Assembly: GCF_007970185.1 (NCBI RefSeq)
Contig: NZ_CP042431.1
Coordinates: 372,001 to 436,000 of the forward strand
Reading direction: 5' to 3'
Source of the DNA: Pseudobacter ginsenosidimutans
GTDB lineage: Bacteria; Bacteroidota; Bacteroidia; Chitinophagales; Chitinophagaceae
DNA: 64,000 bases
The notes beneath the pieces were generated by a model. That model had not been told where the DNA came from, made no database searches, and saw only the letters and a list, made by a program, of their open reading frames with translations. Below are positions 9,183-18,846 of the stretch, piece by piece (position 1 is the stretch's first letter; the number at the start of each line of letters is the position of its first letter). Made by a program: the position numbers and the translations under genes.

Positions 9183-10400
9183 TTACTTGTTGTCCTTTGC
9201 GGACACGATCAGTTGCTTTCCTTCCAGTCTGAACCGGAGGCCCATTTCCTGCAGCACTTCCAGCACATCGGCGAGATTTACGTTCCTGTACATTTTTCCT
9301 TTGAAGGTGAAAGCTGGCAATCTGCCTTCATAAGCCACCGTGATGCCATACCAGTATTCGAGCTGGCGCATCACTGCAGGCAGATCTGATCCTTCGAAAT
9401 TGAAAAGACCATTCGTCCATGCCAGCACCTGGTCCATATTGGGATCATCAACCAGTGATACAGTTGAGCTATTGGTTACAACAGTTGCCTGCTGGCCTGG
9501 TTTCAGCATTAGCCCCTGCCCTCCTGCATTCACCATAACTGATCCTTCTACAAGCGTTGTACGGATATAAGGTTCTTCTTTGTATGCATTGATATTAAAA
9601 GCAGTGCCCAGCACCGTTATAGCCGTATTATTCACAGTCACCACAAAAGGCTGAAGCTGATCCTTTGTTACATCGAGAAAAATCTCTCCTGATACAGTCA
9701 CAGCGCGTGTTCTACCTGTAAAAGCCGCGGGGAATGTGATGGAGCTGCCTGCATTGAGCCTTGCCTTTGTACCATCTGGCAGCGTAACCTGGTATTGTCC
9801 ACCCGCCGGTGTACTGATGGTATTCATCATTATCTCCTTATTCTTTCCTGCTTCATATACCAGTTCACCATTTCCATTCTTCAGGATCTGTGTATTCCCC
9901 TGGCTGGCCAGCATTCCATCACCAGCGCTATCGAGCAGGATGATGCTTCCATCGGCCAGTGTCAATACAGCTTTATTACCGCCGGGTGCAAATTCACTGG
10001 CAGCCAGTGGTACAGAATTGTTGTTTTGCAGTTTTGCTGTACTTGTTCCTTCCTTTTTATTTCCCTGGCGCCACAAAAAAGTGGCGGCGCCTGCAAGAAC
10101 TATCACCGCTGCGGCCCAGCCTGTTCTGCGAAGCCATTTCAATCTTCTCACCCTGCCACTATCCTTCTGCATTGCTGACGACAAATGCAACTGGCTTTCC
10201 AAGCGCTGATAACTTTTGCTTTTCAGTTCTTCGTCCTCTTCCCCAATCAACGACCTCTGGTTGATATATTCTTCAATAAGCATCTCCAGTTCTCCCTCAT
10301 AGCCTTTATCCTCCAGCATTTTGCGGAAACCGACCTTCTCTTCCGGAGAAAGGGATTCGGACAGATACCTATCTAAAAGCTCACGAAGCGATTGTTGCAT
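9183..10400 (-). CDS. FecR-type anti-sigma regulator (cassette 1)
   Basis: 405 aa from the ATG at 10400 (MQQSLRELL). A longer open frame begins at 10448 with no better start. The cytoplasmic N-terminus (about 1-85) would hold the ECF sigma factor. A basic stretch RRLKWLRR precedes a membrane helix at about 92-108. The periplasmic part has the FecR domain, with ISTPAGGQYQVTLPDGTKARLNAGSSITFP and the TAFNINAY block, and then a C-terminal domain that meets the STN domain of SusC. It lies between the frameshifted sigma gene and SusC on the minus strand, with 144 nt to the SusC start. Confidence 0.88.
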   Translation of the reverse strand: MQQSLRELLDRYLSESLSPEEKVGFRKMLEDKGYEGELEMLIEEYINQRSLIGEEDEELKSKSYQRLESQLHLSSAMQKDSGRVRRLKWLRRTGWAAAVIVLAGAATFLWRQGNKKEGTSTAKLQNNNSVPLAASEFAPGGNKAVLTLADGSIILLDSAGDGMLASQGNTQILKNGNGELVYEAGKNKEIMMNTISTPAGGQYQVTLPDGTKARLNAGSSITFPAAFTGRTRAVTVSGEIFLDVTKDQLQPFVVTVNNTAITVLGTAFNINAYKEEPYIRTTLVEGSVMVNAGGQGLMLKPGQQATVVTNSSTVSLVDDPNMDQVLAWTNGLFNFEGSDLPAVMRQLEYWYGITVAYEGRLPAFTFKGKMYRNVNLADVLEVLQEMGLRFRLEGKQLIVSAKDNK

Positions 10401-10493
10401 ATTGCAGTGATTGACGGGAAAAATGAACCTCCCGGATTGAAGACGCAAAATATTCCGGGTACACCCGAAAAAAAATAAAGTATTTTTAAAAGG

Positions 10494-11083
10494 CTACATA
10501 GAGACGATGAAGTACCCTACCCCGGCCAGCAGGAGTTCATTTTTATAGAGCTGTTTCCTGATCAGCGCCAGAATAATAGTGATAGTATTGGACACTGTTT
10601 TCTTAGACAGATTCAGCCGGGCGGCAATGTCATCATGACTAAGTCCTTCTTCCCGGCTCATCCTGAAGATCTGTTGCTGTCGGTCTGGAAGTTTTGAAAT
10701 GGTTTTCGAAACGAGGCTGATGGCTTCCTTCACCTCCGGAGCAATCGAGTGCAATTCAACCGGATTGGCCGTATTGATGAAGGCCTGAAGGTCTTTTTCC
10801 TGTTTTTTATTTTTTCTCAGAGCAGATATCAGTTGGTTCCTGACCATTATCCTGAAAAAGGCGTTGAAATTTTCTACATGACCGAGTGCATCCCGCTTCA
10901 TCCACAATCTGATAAATACTTCCTGCACCATATCTTCTGCTACCTGGGGGATTTGGTGAATGCGATTGCCAGGGAGTATACCTCGTTCCAGTACAGATCG
11001 TGCAGCTCCCTGAATGCAGCTTCATCTCCGGCAGCTATCAGGGAAAGCAAAGTTCTTTCTTTATGGTGGGTACAGGAAGCAAT
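10494..11083 (-). pseudogene. ECF sigma factor (sigma-70 family) broken by a one-base frameshift
   Basis: The C-terminal part is open from 10931 to 10494 and holds the end of region 2 (MVQEVFIRLWMKRD) and region 4 (LPDRQQQIFRMSREEGLSHDDIAARL). The N-terminal part, RTLLSLIAAGDEAAFRELHDLYW, is in another frame and stops at 10940. The frames join if the G run at 10946-10950 (C run on the coding strand) had six bases instead of five; the junction would then read TKSPQVAEDMVQEVF, as in intact ECF factors. No ATG is visible for the N-terminal part, so the limit 11083 (an ATT) is a guess. A real mutation would uncouple cassette 1 from its own switch; an assembly error is equally possible. Confidence 0.8.
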
Positions 11084-11150
11084 TGGCTTTGGGTTCTGCG
11101 GTAAAACTAGAAAAACTTTGGGAACTAAACGCTGAATAGGTTTTGCCGCT

Positions 11151-11182
11151 AAAAAAAGAAAGGCCAGCCCTGCGGCCAGCCT
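11151..11182 (-). terminator. Intrinsic terminator after the TlpA-like gene
   Basis: On the minus strand a 9-bp stem with two G-U pairs and loop GCAG (11161-11182) is followed by TTCTTTTTTT (11151-11160). It lies 28 nt after the stop of the TlpA-like gene and separates cassette 2 from the sigma gene of cassette 1. Confidence 0.75.
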
Positions 11183-11209
11183 CTTCGTTTCCATAGCAAT
11201 ACCTTTCAA

Positions 11210-12331
11210 TTATTTTACAAACAGTTCATTGAGCTTCTGTTCTATTTTTCCATTTCCATTTTTATCGAATCCGATCTCTTTCATCAATATCTTTCCTTCC
11301 GGACTGATCAGGTATATGGTAGGAACACCTGTTACGGCAAACTCACTGATGTAGATCTTTTTGGTGTCCAGCAGCTGCGGCCATGGCAGTTGTTGCGTGT
11401 CCAGCTCTTTCAGCCAGGCATTTTTATCTTCATCGATCGATATGCCGAGGATCTCGAATTGATCGCTTCGATATTTCTTATATACTTCTTTCATGTGAGG
11501 AAATGATGCTTTGCAGGGACCGCACCAGCTGCTCCAGAAATCGATCAACACATATTTCCCGCGAAAACTGCTGAACGCGATCGGTTCATCCTTCGGCGTA
11601 TTCAATGTAAACTCGCCTACCTGATTTCCTATAACGGCTTTCCTCATTCCTTCCAAGCGAATGGCCACAGATGCTCCGGCAGCAGAATTCTTTTGGTCAG
11701 GACCCAGTTTGTTATACAATCTTTCCAGTTCATCCGATGCAATTACCGGCTGATAACGGGCAAGTATAAAGGTGCCGATATATGACCCGGCATTGGCATC
11801 CACAAAACGGCTGATATAGGGCATTAAGCACTCACGCGTCATTTCAAGATATGCCAGATTCCAGGCTGTATCAAGCTTTCCTCCACCTCCCTGCTTACGC
11901 GCGTCCATCACGGCTTTTATGGAATCCCTGAGTTTTACCCTTCCATATTCAAAATTTTGAAAAGCCATAGCAGAACGGCTTCCACTGATCTTTCCTGCAT
12001 TAAGCCCCTTCGTTACATCGTCCAGTTTTATGTGAACAGTTCCAGGACCATCCACCACTACAGGGAAGGAAGGAGGACCCTTTCTCAGTTTTGAATCGTA
12101 TTCGGAATAAATATAGGGAACTGCATCCTTTACCCAGGGGAAACTGATCTCAAAACGGCCATTCCTGATCTCAACAGAATCCTGTTCCATATTATCACCA
12201 AATACATACACTTTCTTACAATCTTTCAAATCTCCCTTTATGGTTCCTTTGATAATAACTTTCGGTTGTGCTATTACGGTAGTAACAGACCCTGTCAGTA
12301 AAAAGATCGATAATAGTTTTCGCTTATTCAT
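11210..12331 (-). CDS. TlpA-like secreted thiol-disulfide oxidoreductase
   Basis: 373 aa. A signal peptide (about 1-21, ending VIAQ) is followed by a DUF4369-like beta domain starting KVIIKGTIKG, a helical linker, and a C-terminal AhpC/TSA-Redoxin domain with WCGPC (C270, C273) and the cis-proline stretch VTGVPTIYLI. This layout is typical of Bacteroidota periplasmic TlpA-like reductases. It is the last gene of cassette 2, 10 nt after SusD, and is closed by a terminator. It parallels the thioredoxin protein that ends cassette 1 but is not simply a copy, since the domain order differs. The substrate is unknown. Confidence 0.88.
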   Translation of the reverse strand: MNKRKLLSIFLLTGSVTTVIAQPKVIIKGTIKGDLKDCKKVYVFGDNMEQDSVEIRNGRFEISFPWVKDAVPYIYSEYDSKLRKGPPSFPVVVDGPGTVHIKLDDVTKGLNAGKISGSRSAMAFQNFEYGRVKLRDSIKAVMDARKQGGGGKLDTAWNLAYLEMTRECLMPYISRFVDANAGSYIGTFILARYQPVIASDELERLYNKLGPDQKNSAAGASVAIRLEGMRKAVIGNQVGEFTLNTPKDEPIAFSSFRGKYVLIDFWSSWCGPCKASFPHMKEVYKKYRSDQFEILGISIDEDKNAWLKELDTQQLPWPQLLDTKKIYISEFAVTGVPTIYLISPEGKILMKEIGFDKNGNGKIEQKLNELFVK

Positions 12332-12341
12332 AGGGTATCAA

Positions 12342-13868
12342 TTAAAATGGACGGGTATCGAGCGGAATACCCCAATTCGGATTGAACTTCAGTACAACAT
12401 TGCTGATGGGCAGAATGAAATCTTTTGAATCGATCGTACCTGTGTAACTCTGGCCTCCAATCGTATGTGTGATCTGTGTTTTTGACCAGGGTTTACCAGC
12501 ATCCAGCGTAAAACGTTTGAGATCGAGGAATCTTTTGTAACCGCCCATGGGCAATTCACGTCTTCTTTCTTCCAGCACCCATTTGATCACTTCATCCTGC
12601 GTGCCGGCGGTCAAAGGCGGAGTACCGGTCTTGAACCTGTATTGACGAAGGGTATTGAGATCAGCAATAGCCAGGCCGGTCTCATTCATTCTTGCATAAG
12701 CCTCTGCCCTCATCAGCAGCACTTCAGGCCAGGAGAATCCTTCTGTCATTTTCGTTTTGCGGAAGCGATAATTGCTGATACGCATGCCATCATCGTACCC
12801 GCCGCCCAGTGGCGTTTTGTAGCCTGCTGAATTCAGGTAGAATAAATTGAATCGGAGATCTGTTGCCTGATCATACAATGCAATCAATTCGGCAGAAGGA
12901 TAGGAAAGCGATCCGCCGATTCCAGCATCCTTGTCGGTTCCCCGGAAGAACAGGATCTCCCTGCTGTTCACAGCGTTTGTATAGGTATCCTGCGGCGATA
13001 GTAAAAGTGTAGTTGTTCTCTTTGAGGGAGTTGAATCAGCCAACTTGTATTTATTGTAATCATAGATAACATTCGAGGCATTACCCACAGATGCCAATGC
13101 CAGATTTGTATAATGCAACACGCTATCGTACTTGCGGGTGAAAAGATGGTAATAGGCCAGCATAGCTTCACCCGTGGCCTTATTGGCGCGTGAAGGCCAG
13201 CCCGCTCTTGCAGGAAGATAAGGCAACGCTTCATGCAGTTCCTTCAATACTTTGTCAAACACTTCCTGAGTGGTTGACAGATTGGGAAGTTGCTGATTGA
13301 TATCTGTTCCCAAAAGGTAAGTGATCGTTTTAGCAGAATTGTCGGCGCCAGGTTTGTAAACCGGTCCATAGATCATACTGGCATTGAAATAACACCAGGC
13401 TCTTGCTACCAGCGCCTGCGCAATGGATCTTTTACCCGCCAATTCCTCTTCCTGTGTTTTCTGGCCAATGCCACGAATGCCTTCAATCAGGTTATTGAAA
13501 TAAGATACCTGTGGATAGATGCCCAATACGCCTGAGCTCCAGAATTGATCATGGTTGTTGGGGTCTTTATATGGCTGACGGAAAATGTAGCCATAATACC
13601 GCTCAACATTGGGATGGCTGTTGAGAATAAAGCCCACTTTGCCCTGTCCTTCGGTAATCTCGATATTGTCACCAAGGGAAGTGAGCATCGAACCCTTATT
13701 ATGGTCCAGGAAATTGGATTCAGCAGTATTCGTATTATCGAGCAGTTTATCAAATTCAGCTATCGTTGAGGGAATCAACCTCCCTTTAGGTTTTACATCC
13801 AGATACTTTTTGCAGGAACCCAGCATGAATGCTGCAGCGATGAATATATAATATTTTCGATTGAACAT
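12342..13868 (-). CDS. SusD/RagB-type nutrient-binding lipoprotein (cassette 2)
   Basis: 508 aa. Lipobox FMLGSC with Cys19, then KKYLDVKPKGRLIPSTIAEFD, a common SusD N-terminus. Later blocks AEAYARMNETGLAIADLNTLRQYRF and ERRRELPMGGYKRFLDLKRF are family signatures, and the end reads ILPISNVVLKFNPNWG. It is the surface partner of the SusC gene ending at 13879, from which it is separated by 10 nt. It is clearly a different subfamily from the SusD of cassette 1, so the two cassettes probably have different ligands. Confidence 0.9.
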   Translation of the reverse strand: MFNRKYYIFIAAAFMLGSCKKYLDVKPKGRLIPSTIAEFDKLLDNTNTAESNFLDHNKGSMLTSLGDNIEITEGQGKVGFILNSHPNVERYYGYIFRQPYKDPNNHDQFWSSGVLGIYPQVSYFNNLIEGIRGIGQKTQEEELAGKRSIAQALVARAWCYFNASMIYGPVYKPGADNSAKTITYLLGTDINQQLPNLSTTQEVFDKVLKELHEALPYLPARAGWPSRANKATGEAMLAYYHLFTRKYDSVLHYTNLALASVGNASNVIYDYNKYKLADSTPSKRTTTLLLSPQDTYTNAVNSREILFFRGTDKDAGIGGSLSYPSAELIALYDQATDLRFNLFYLNSAGYKTPLGGGYDDGMRISNYRFRKTKMTEGFSWPEVLLMRAEAYARMNETGLAIADLNTLRQYRFKTGTPPLTAGTQDEVIKWVLEERRRELPMGGYKRFLDLKRFTLDAGKPWSKTQITHTIGGQSYTGTIDSKDFILPISNVVLKFNPNWGIPLDTRPF

Positions 13869-13878
13869 AATAGTTAGA

Positions 13879-16800
13879 TTAGAGGTTTACAGAAAGTCCG
13901 ATGTACAGTTCGGGTCTGAGAGGAAGCTGCCTGTTGACAGAGAATCCGGCACCCTGCGCGATCGTTTCAGGGTCCACTCCCACTTTATTGGCCGTTACCG
14001 TTAAGAGATTGCGACCCTGGAAATAGATCCTGGCATTGTTAAGTCCGGAATTGCCCCATAATTTGTTATCGAGCCTGTAGGAAACTGTCACATCCCTCAG
14101 TTTCAGGAAGTCGGCTTTTTCAATCATCACATCAGAGTAAGGGAAGTACCAGGCGTCTGTACTGAATGCCGCCAGTTTGGGAAAAATTGTATGCGCTTCA
14201 TCTCCGGGTTTTCTCCAGCGATTGGCTACATCTTTATGCTCGATATTGTCGCCATTGAAACCATCCCTGCGGAATACAGCTCCCAGTTGAGAGATCATCA
14301 TGAAAGAGACGTCGAATCGATCCAGGGTGAATGTATTGGTAAGGCTGAGAATGAACTTAGGCCGGGCCGTACCGGAATTCTTCATATCATTTACTGCCAG
14401 ATCGTTTCCATACACCTTTTTATTCTCTGAAGAAAAATACTGAGGCGTACCGGTATTATCGAGCCCCGCAAAACGATGAGTGAATATTGCGTCCAGCGGA
14501 TAGCCTGTTTTCAGCACTGCTCCTGCATTGCTGCCCAGTACTGAAGCCGATGTACTGAAGGTGAGGAAATTTGGATTGAGATAATCATAATTGAACTGCA
14601 GCACTTTGCTCTTGTTGTAGCTTCCGTTGAAGAGTACATTCCATCCAAAGTTCCTGTTCCTGATGATGTCTGATTCCAGTGACAACTCAATACCTGTATT
14701 CCTGGCAGATCCTGCATTCCTGGTAACGGTGAACCTTCCGAATGTTGGATCGATGAAGTCAGGGGCCAGCAGGTCTTTGCTGAGTTTATTGTAGAAGTCG
14801 AGCGTAAGATTGAGCTTACCGCCGAACAGGCCCAGGTCTGCACCGATATTGGTAATGATGGTACGCTCCCATCTCAGGTTATTATCGGGCAGTGAAGCAA
14901 TGGTATAGTTGATAGCTCCGATAACAGGTGAGAATACATTGCCTGCCGATACCAGCAGAAAAGGTCCCTGCGTAAAGGAAATATTTCCGTTGATGCCATA
15001 AGACCCACGGATATTCAGTTTATCGATCCCGGGAATATTGAAGAATTTCTCCTGGCCCAGTTTATAAGTACCGCCTACAGACCAGTTGGGTTTGTACCTG
15101 TATTTGGGATTGGTGCCGAACAGGTTGCCCTGATCCATACGCACACTACCACTCAGGATGAAACGGTTATCGTATTCATAGGAACCATTGGAGTATACAG
15201 AAACAAACCTGTTATCACGTAATGAATAGCTTCCATTGATCACGGGCATCATACCATCCGGGAAGAGGAAATCAGGATAATAGGCCATGCTGCTGTAATC
15301 TCCATAATTGAAAGGCGAAAAAGTTCCGGCCTGTTCATTGTACCCCACTCTTGTTGGAGAAGTGTTGTTATCGATCAGGTCTTTGTTGATCTCACCTCCT
15401 GCAATAACCGAAATTCTGTGTATCCCGTTGAAGGTCTTTCCATAATTGGCCTGAGCCCTCAGGGTGTAAGCTTCGTTCTGGGCGCGGGACTCATACACCA
15501 TGGCGCCATCAGGCACATAGTGCTTTCCGGGAGTGGATACGGAAGAAGAGGCATTATAAAGTGAGCGTACATAGAAGGAATTGGCATCACGCAGGCTGCG
15601 GGTAAGACCGCTTCCTCTTGTCCAGGAGCCGCCTACTTCTGCCGTCAGTCCATCGATGATGTTCACAGAAACACTCGCGCCAAGTCTTGCCAGGAAGTTC
15701 TGGTTCTTCGTCATATTCAATCCGAGATCGTTAAGCGGATTGTACTCCATCGATTTGAGGCCGCCGTAGTTGGTATAAGTTTCGATCAGGTCTGGTCTTA
15801 CTGTTGGAATATTTTGCGCGTTCCCATGCTGGTCAACGATATTGTAGTAGGGCTTCATGATGTCCCAGTTGGAAAAACTCAGCATATCGCTTCCTTCCAT
15901 GGGCGTGGAGCTGTTATTGAAATTGATATTGGAGAACATTTTTACAGTCACTCCATTCAGTGGTTTCCAGTCGTTCTTCAGATCGAGGATCATCCTGTTA
16001 TCGCTGTTGTTCACCATATTGTTCTGATTGGTGATATAGCGAACCGCCGCATTGGTAGCGAACTTCTCTCCGCTGGCAGAGATAGAAAAATTGTGTTGCT
16101 GGGTGAACCTGCTTCTGAACAAATGACGTTCCAGCTGGTTGAGAGTATTGTTACTTCTCAGCTGATCAAGCTCTGCATTCACTTCCTCTTCTGTAAGCAG
16201 GCCCTGGTCCTTCATTACCATCAGCTGCGTTACACGGCCATAGGTTGCATAAGATTCATAGTCCCAGGCTACATTGGCGGCGTCACTGTTATAATAATCC
16301 ACTTCCGCGTCTACATAATCTTTGGCGCTTGCTTTATTGAGGTAAGACAATTGTGGACGAAGTTGTACACCTGTACTTCCCTTATAGCTCAACTGGAGTT
16401 TTCCTTTTTTCGCATTTTTGGTAGTGATCACGATCACGCCGTTGGAAGACCGGGCGCCATAGATCGAGGCGGCCACGGCATCTTTCAATACGGTAATGCT
16501 TTCTATATTGTCGATGTTCACAGTTTCAAGTCCTGCAGTAGTGGGAAAACCATCGATTACCAGCAAGGGATCTCCATTGGCAAGAAAGGTGGACCTTCCG
16601 CGCACTTCTACCCTTCCATCTTTTGTAACACTTACACCGGCAGCCTGTCCTTCCAGTGCAGTGAGTAAACTTGGCTGCAGTTTATTTTCGAGACGTTTTG
16701 TTTGAACAGAAGAATAGGAACCCGTCATCCTTTCCCTGGAAATGGTCTGGTAGCCTGTATTTACCGTAACGGCTACTTCTTCCAGTTTGGTTGTGATTGG

Positions 16801-17445
16801 GGTAAGCATAACTGTGAGAGGTTCTGTTCCTTTTACCATTGCGGCAGTAATGGTAATAAGCTGTGGTGCGTATCCAACAAATGAGAAAACGAGAATATCC
16901 CCTTCATTGGCGGGAATGGAAAAGCTGCCATTAGTAGTGGTGACAACTCCTTTGGAAGTACCTTTCACCAGGATATTCACGCCTCCCATCGGCGTACCAT
17001 CTGTGTCCGTCACCTTGCCGGTGATGGGAGCAATTGATTGAATGATGCGCAATTCAGGTACAACGGGAAGCTGGGGCTTGCGGCTCAGGATAATGGTCTT
17101 ACCCTGGATCACGTAATTAAGTCCCTGGTCTTTCAGGATCAGGTCAAGCGCATCTTTCAAGGGGCTGTTATTGACGGAAACAGAAACTTTGCCGGCTCCT
17201 GCAAGCAGTTCCTTATTGCTGAACAGCACATATCCTGTTTGTTTCTCGATCACAGAAAAAGCCTGTTTCAGTGTCAGGTTTTTTCCTGAGATGGTTACGG
17301 TCTGGGCATTGCCAGAGGCGTGGGCCGACATCATCGCTGCAAAAAGAAAGATCGATAGCAGTCTCATCACTCTTGAAATTTGTGCAGGCAACCTGCATCC
17401 GGCCAGGGCACGGAGATACAGGCAACCATTCGCAGTTTTTTGCAT
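13879..17445 (-). CDS. SusC/RagA-type TonB-dependent transporter with STN domain (cassette 2)
   Basis: 1188 aa from the ATG at 17445 (MQKTANGCLYL); the open frame reaches 17502. After the signal region comes an STN domain (TVTISGKNLTLKQAFSVIEKQ onward), then a carboxypeptidase-regulatory-like fold (ITGKVTDTDGTPMGGVNILV), the plug with DPLLVIDGFPTT, and a long barrel ending LYIGLSVNL. The order SusC-SusD-TlpA, preceded by FecR and an intact ECF sigma, makes a complete cell-surface signalling import system. The ligand cannot be read from the sequence. Its start context, TTATGCAAAA, is shared with the cassette 1 paralog and supports both starts. Confidence 0.92.
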   Translation of the reverse strand: MQKTANGCLYLRALAGCRLPAQISRVMRLLSIFLFAAMMSAHASGNAQTVTISGKNLTLKQAFSVIEKQTGYVLFSNKELLAGAGKVSVSVNNSPLKDALDLILKDQGLNYVIQGKTIILSRKPQLPVVPELRIIQSIAPITGKVTDTDGTPMGGVNILVKGTSKGVVTTTNGSFSIPANEGDILVFSFVGYAPQLITITAAMVKGTEPLTVMLTPITTKLEEVAVTVNTGYQTISRERMTGSYSSVQTKRLENKLQPSLLTALEGQAAGVSVTKDGRVEVRGRSTFLANGDPLLVIDGFPTTAGLETVNIDNIESITVLKDAVAASIYGARSSNGVIVITTKNAKKGKLQLSYKGSTGVQLRPQLSYLNKASAKDYVDAEVDYYNSDAANVAWDYESYATYGRVTQLMVMKDQGLLTEEEVNAELDQLRSNNTLNQLERHLFRSRFTQQHNFSISASGEKFATNAAVRYITNQNNMVNNSDNRMILDLKNDWKPLNGVTVKMFSNINFNNSSTPMEGSDMLSFSNWDIMKPYYNIVDQHGNAQNIPTVRPDLIETYTNYGGLKSMEYNPLNDLGLNMTKNQNFLARLGASVSVNIIDGLTAEVGGSWTRGSGLTRSLRDANSFYVRSLYNASSSVSTPGKHYVPDGAMVYESRAQNEAYTLRAQANYGKTFNGIHRISVIAGGEINKDLIDNNTSPTRVGYNEQAGTFSPFNYGDYSSMAYYPDFLFPDGMMPVINGSYSLRDNRFVSVYSNGSYEYDNRFILSGSVRMDQGNLFGTNPKYRYKPNWSVGGTYKLGQEKFFNIPGIDKLNIRGSYGINGNISFTQGPFLLVSAGNVFSPVIGAINYTIASLPDNNLRWERTIITNIGADLGLFGGKLNLTLDFYNKLSKDLLAPDFIDPTFGRFTVTRNAGSARNTGIELSLESDIIRNRNFGWNVLFNGSYNKSKVLQFNYDYLNPNFLTFSTSASVLGSNAGAVLKTGYPLDAIFTHRFAGLDNTGTPQYFSSENKKVYGNDLAVNDMKNSGTARPKFILSLTNTFTLDRFDVSFMMISQLGAVFRRDGFNGDNIEHKDVANRWRKPGDEAHTIFPKLAAFSTDAWYFPYSDVMIEKADFLKLRDVTVSYRLDNKLWGNSGLNNARIYFQGRNLLTVTANKVGVDPETIAQGAGFSVNRQLPLRPELYIGLSVNL

Positions 17446-17586
17446 AACTTGTGAACTGTTTTGGTTGTTAATAAAAGTGGTTGCGAAACCTTTTAGGATC
17501 AACTGAAATTTCAGCCGGCAACGGGGCCAACCGTTACCGGCCTTTTTATGTACATAGGAACCAAGGCGGATAAGTTATTTATTGTA

Positions 17587-18771
17587 TCAGGGAGTAACGA
17601 TAAGTGTTCTTCCTTCGAGGCGGAAATGCACGTTTGATTTTTTCAGTGCAATCAGTAATCCGTTCAGGGGAATATCACGGGTCATTTTTCCAACGAATTC
17701 AATGTCAGGAATACCGGATTCATACTTCACATCGATATCATACCAACGTTTGAGCTGGCGCATCACTTCGTCGATCCTGGCATCTTCAAAATCGAATACG
17801 CCGTTCTTCCAGGCCATCACCTTTCCGGCATCTGCTTTTCGAACGATCAGCTCACGGCTTGCACCGGCCTGGGTTTGCAATGATGCCTGTTCTCCCGGTT
17901 GCAGTACCACTTTCTCTCCACTGCGCGTACTGGTAACCGCTACCTTTCCTTCCAGCAAAGTGGTATTCAATACGGGTTCATCGGTATAGGCATTCACATT
18001 GAAATGAGTGCCCAGCACTTCCACTTCAAACCTGTTATCAGCATTCACCACCAGCGGCAGCTTCTTTCCGTTACGCATTACAGTGGCTGCTTCAAAATAT
18101 ACTTCTCCTGTGATCTCCACCCTGCGGACATCTTTTGTGAACCTGGTGGGGAATCTGATTGAACTGGCAGCATTCAGCCAGGCCACTGATCCATCCGGCA
18201 GCATGATGCGAAACTGTCTTCCCTTCGGTGTGTTCAGTGTATTGTATGTTTCTTCTCCGGCAGCTTCTCCTGCCAATTTGTATTCGAGTTGTCCGTTCGA
18301 GAGCATCAGGTCTGCTCCATTCTGGTGAGACAGGATTCCATTGCCCATCGAATCCAGAATCATTTTCGATCCATCTGCCAGTGTGAGTACAGCTCCCTCC
18401 TGTCCTGCCGGGATTTCTATTGCTGGTTTCGGTTGTTCCGCTACTATTTGCGTTGTTTTTTGGTTGCTGTTGAAGAACCAGACTCCTGCAACCAGCACAA
18501 CTACTGCCGCAGCCGCTGCCCACCAGAACCTGAACACCCTTGCAGGCTCAGGCTGAACGCGGCTTTGCAGCTCCCTGCGCATTGCATGGTAAGATTCCTC
18601 AAACTCTGCCTGCATTGCGTACCCCTGCTGTTGCTGCTCCTTCATGATAGCATCAAGCTGCTCCTGGTATTCAGGGAGCATCAGCAGTTTGCCCAGTTGT
18701 TTTCGACCCTCTTCATTTAAAGAGCCATCCAGCCAGGCGGTAATGATCTGTTTAAAGTCCACAGGATTCAT
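17587..18771 (-). CDS. FecR-type anti-sigma regulator (cassette 2)
   Basis: 394 aa from the ATG at 18771 (MNPVDFKQI); the open frame begins at 18810. The cytoplasmic sigma-binding part is about 1-95, the membrane helix about 100-117 (WWAAAAAVVVLVAGVWFF), and then the periplasmic FecR domain with LNTPKGRQFRIMLPDGSVAWLNAASSIRFP and VLGTHFNVNAY. The C-terminal domain should contact the STN domain of the SusC below. It is 75 nt downstream of the sigma gene stop and in the same direction, so the pair forms a sigma/anti-sigma switch that is triggered when ligand occupies the transporter. Confidence 0.9.
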   Translation of the reverse strand: MNPVDFKQIITAWLDGSLNEEGRKQLGKLLMLPEYQEQLDAIMKEQQQQGYAMQAEFEESYHAMRRELQSRVQPEPARVFRFWWAAAAAVVVLVAGVWFFNSNQKTTQIVAEQPKPAIEIPAGQEGAVLTLADGSKMILDSMGNGILSHQNGADLMLSNGQLEYKLAGEAAGEETYNTLNTPKGRQFRIMLPDGSVAWLNAASSIRFPTRFTKDVRRVEITGEVYFEAATVMRNGKKLPLVVNADNRFEVEVLGTHFNVNAYTDEPVLNTTLLEGKVAVTSTRSGEKVVLQPGEQASLQTQAGASRELIVRKADAGKVMAWKNGVFDFEDARIDEVMRQLKRWYDIDVKYESGIPDIEFVGKMTRDIPLNGLLIALKKSNVHFRLEGRTLIVTP

Positions 18772-18846
18772 ATTTACATCAGTTGAGCATGCGCTATTGA
18801 AAGGACGCATGAAAAATGAAGGATAAGGGGTGTTGCCGAAAAAAAA

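Noticed and set aside
15814-16668. 284-codon open frame antisense to the cassette 2 susC
   Set aside because: It lies inside a well-supported transporter and has no recognisable product.
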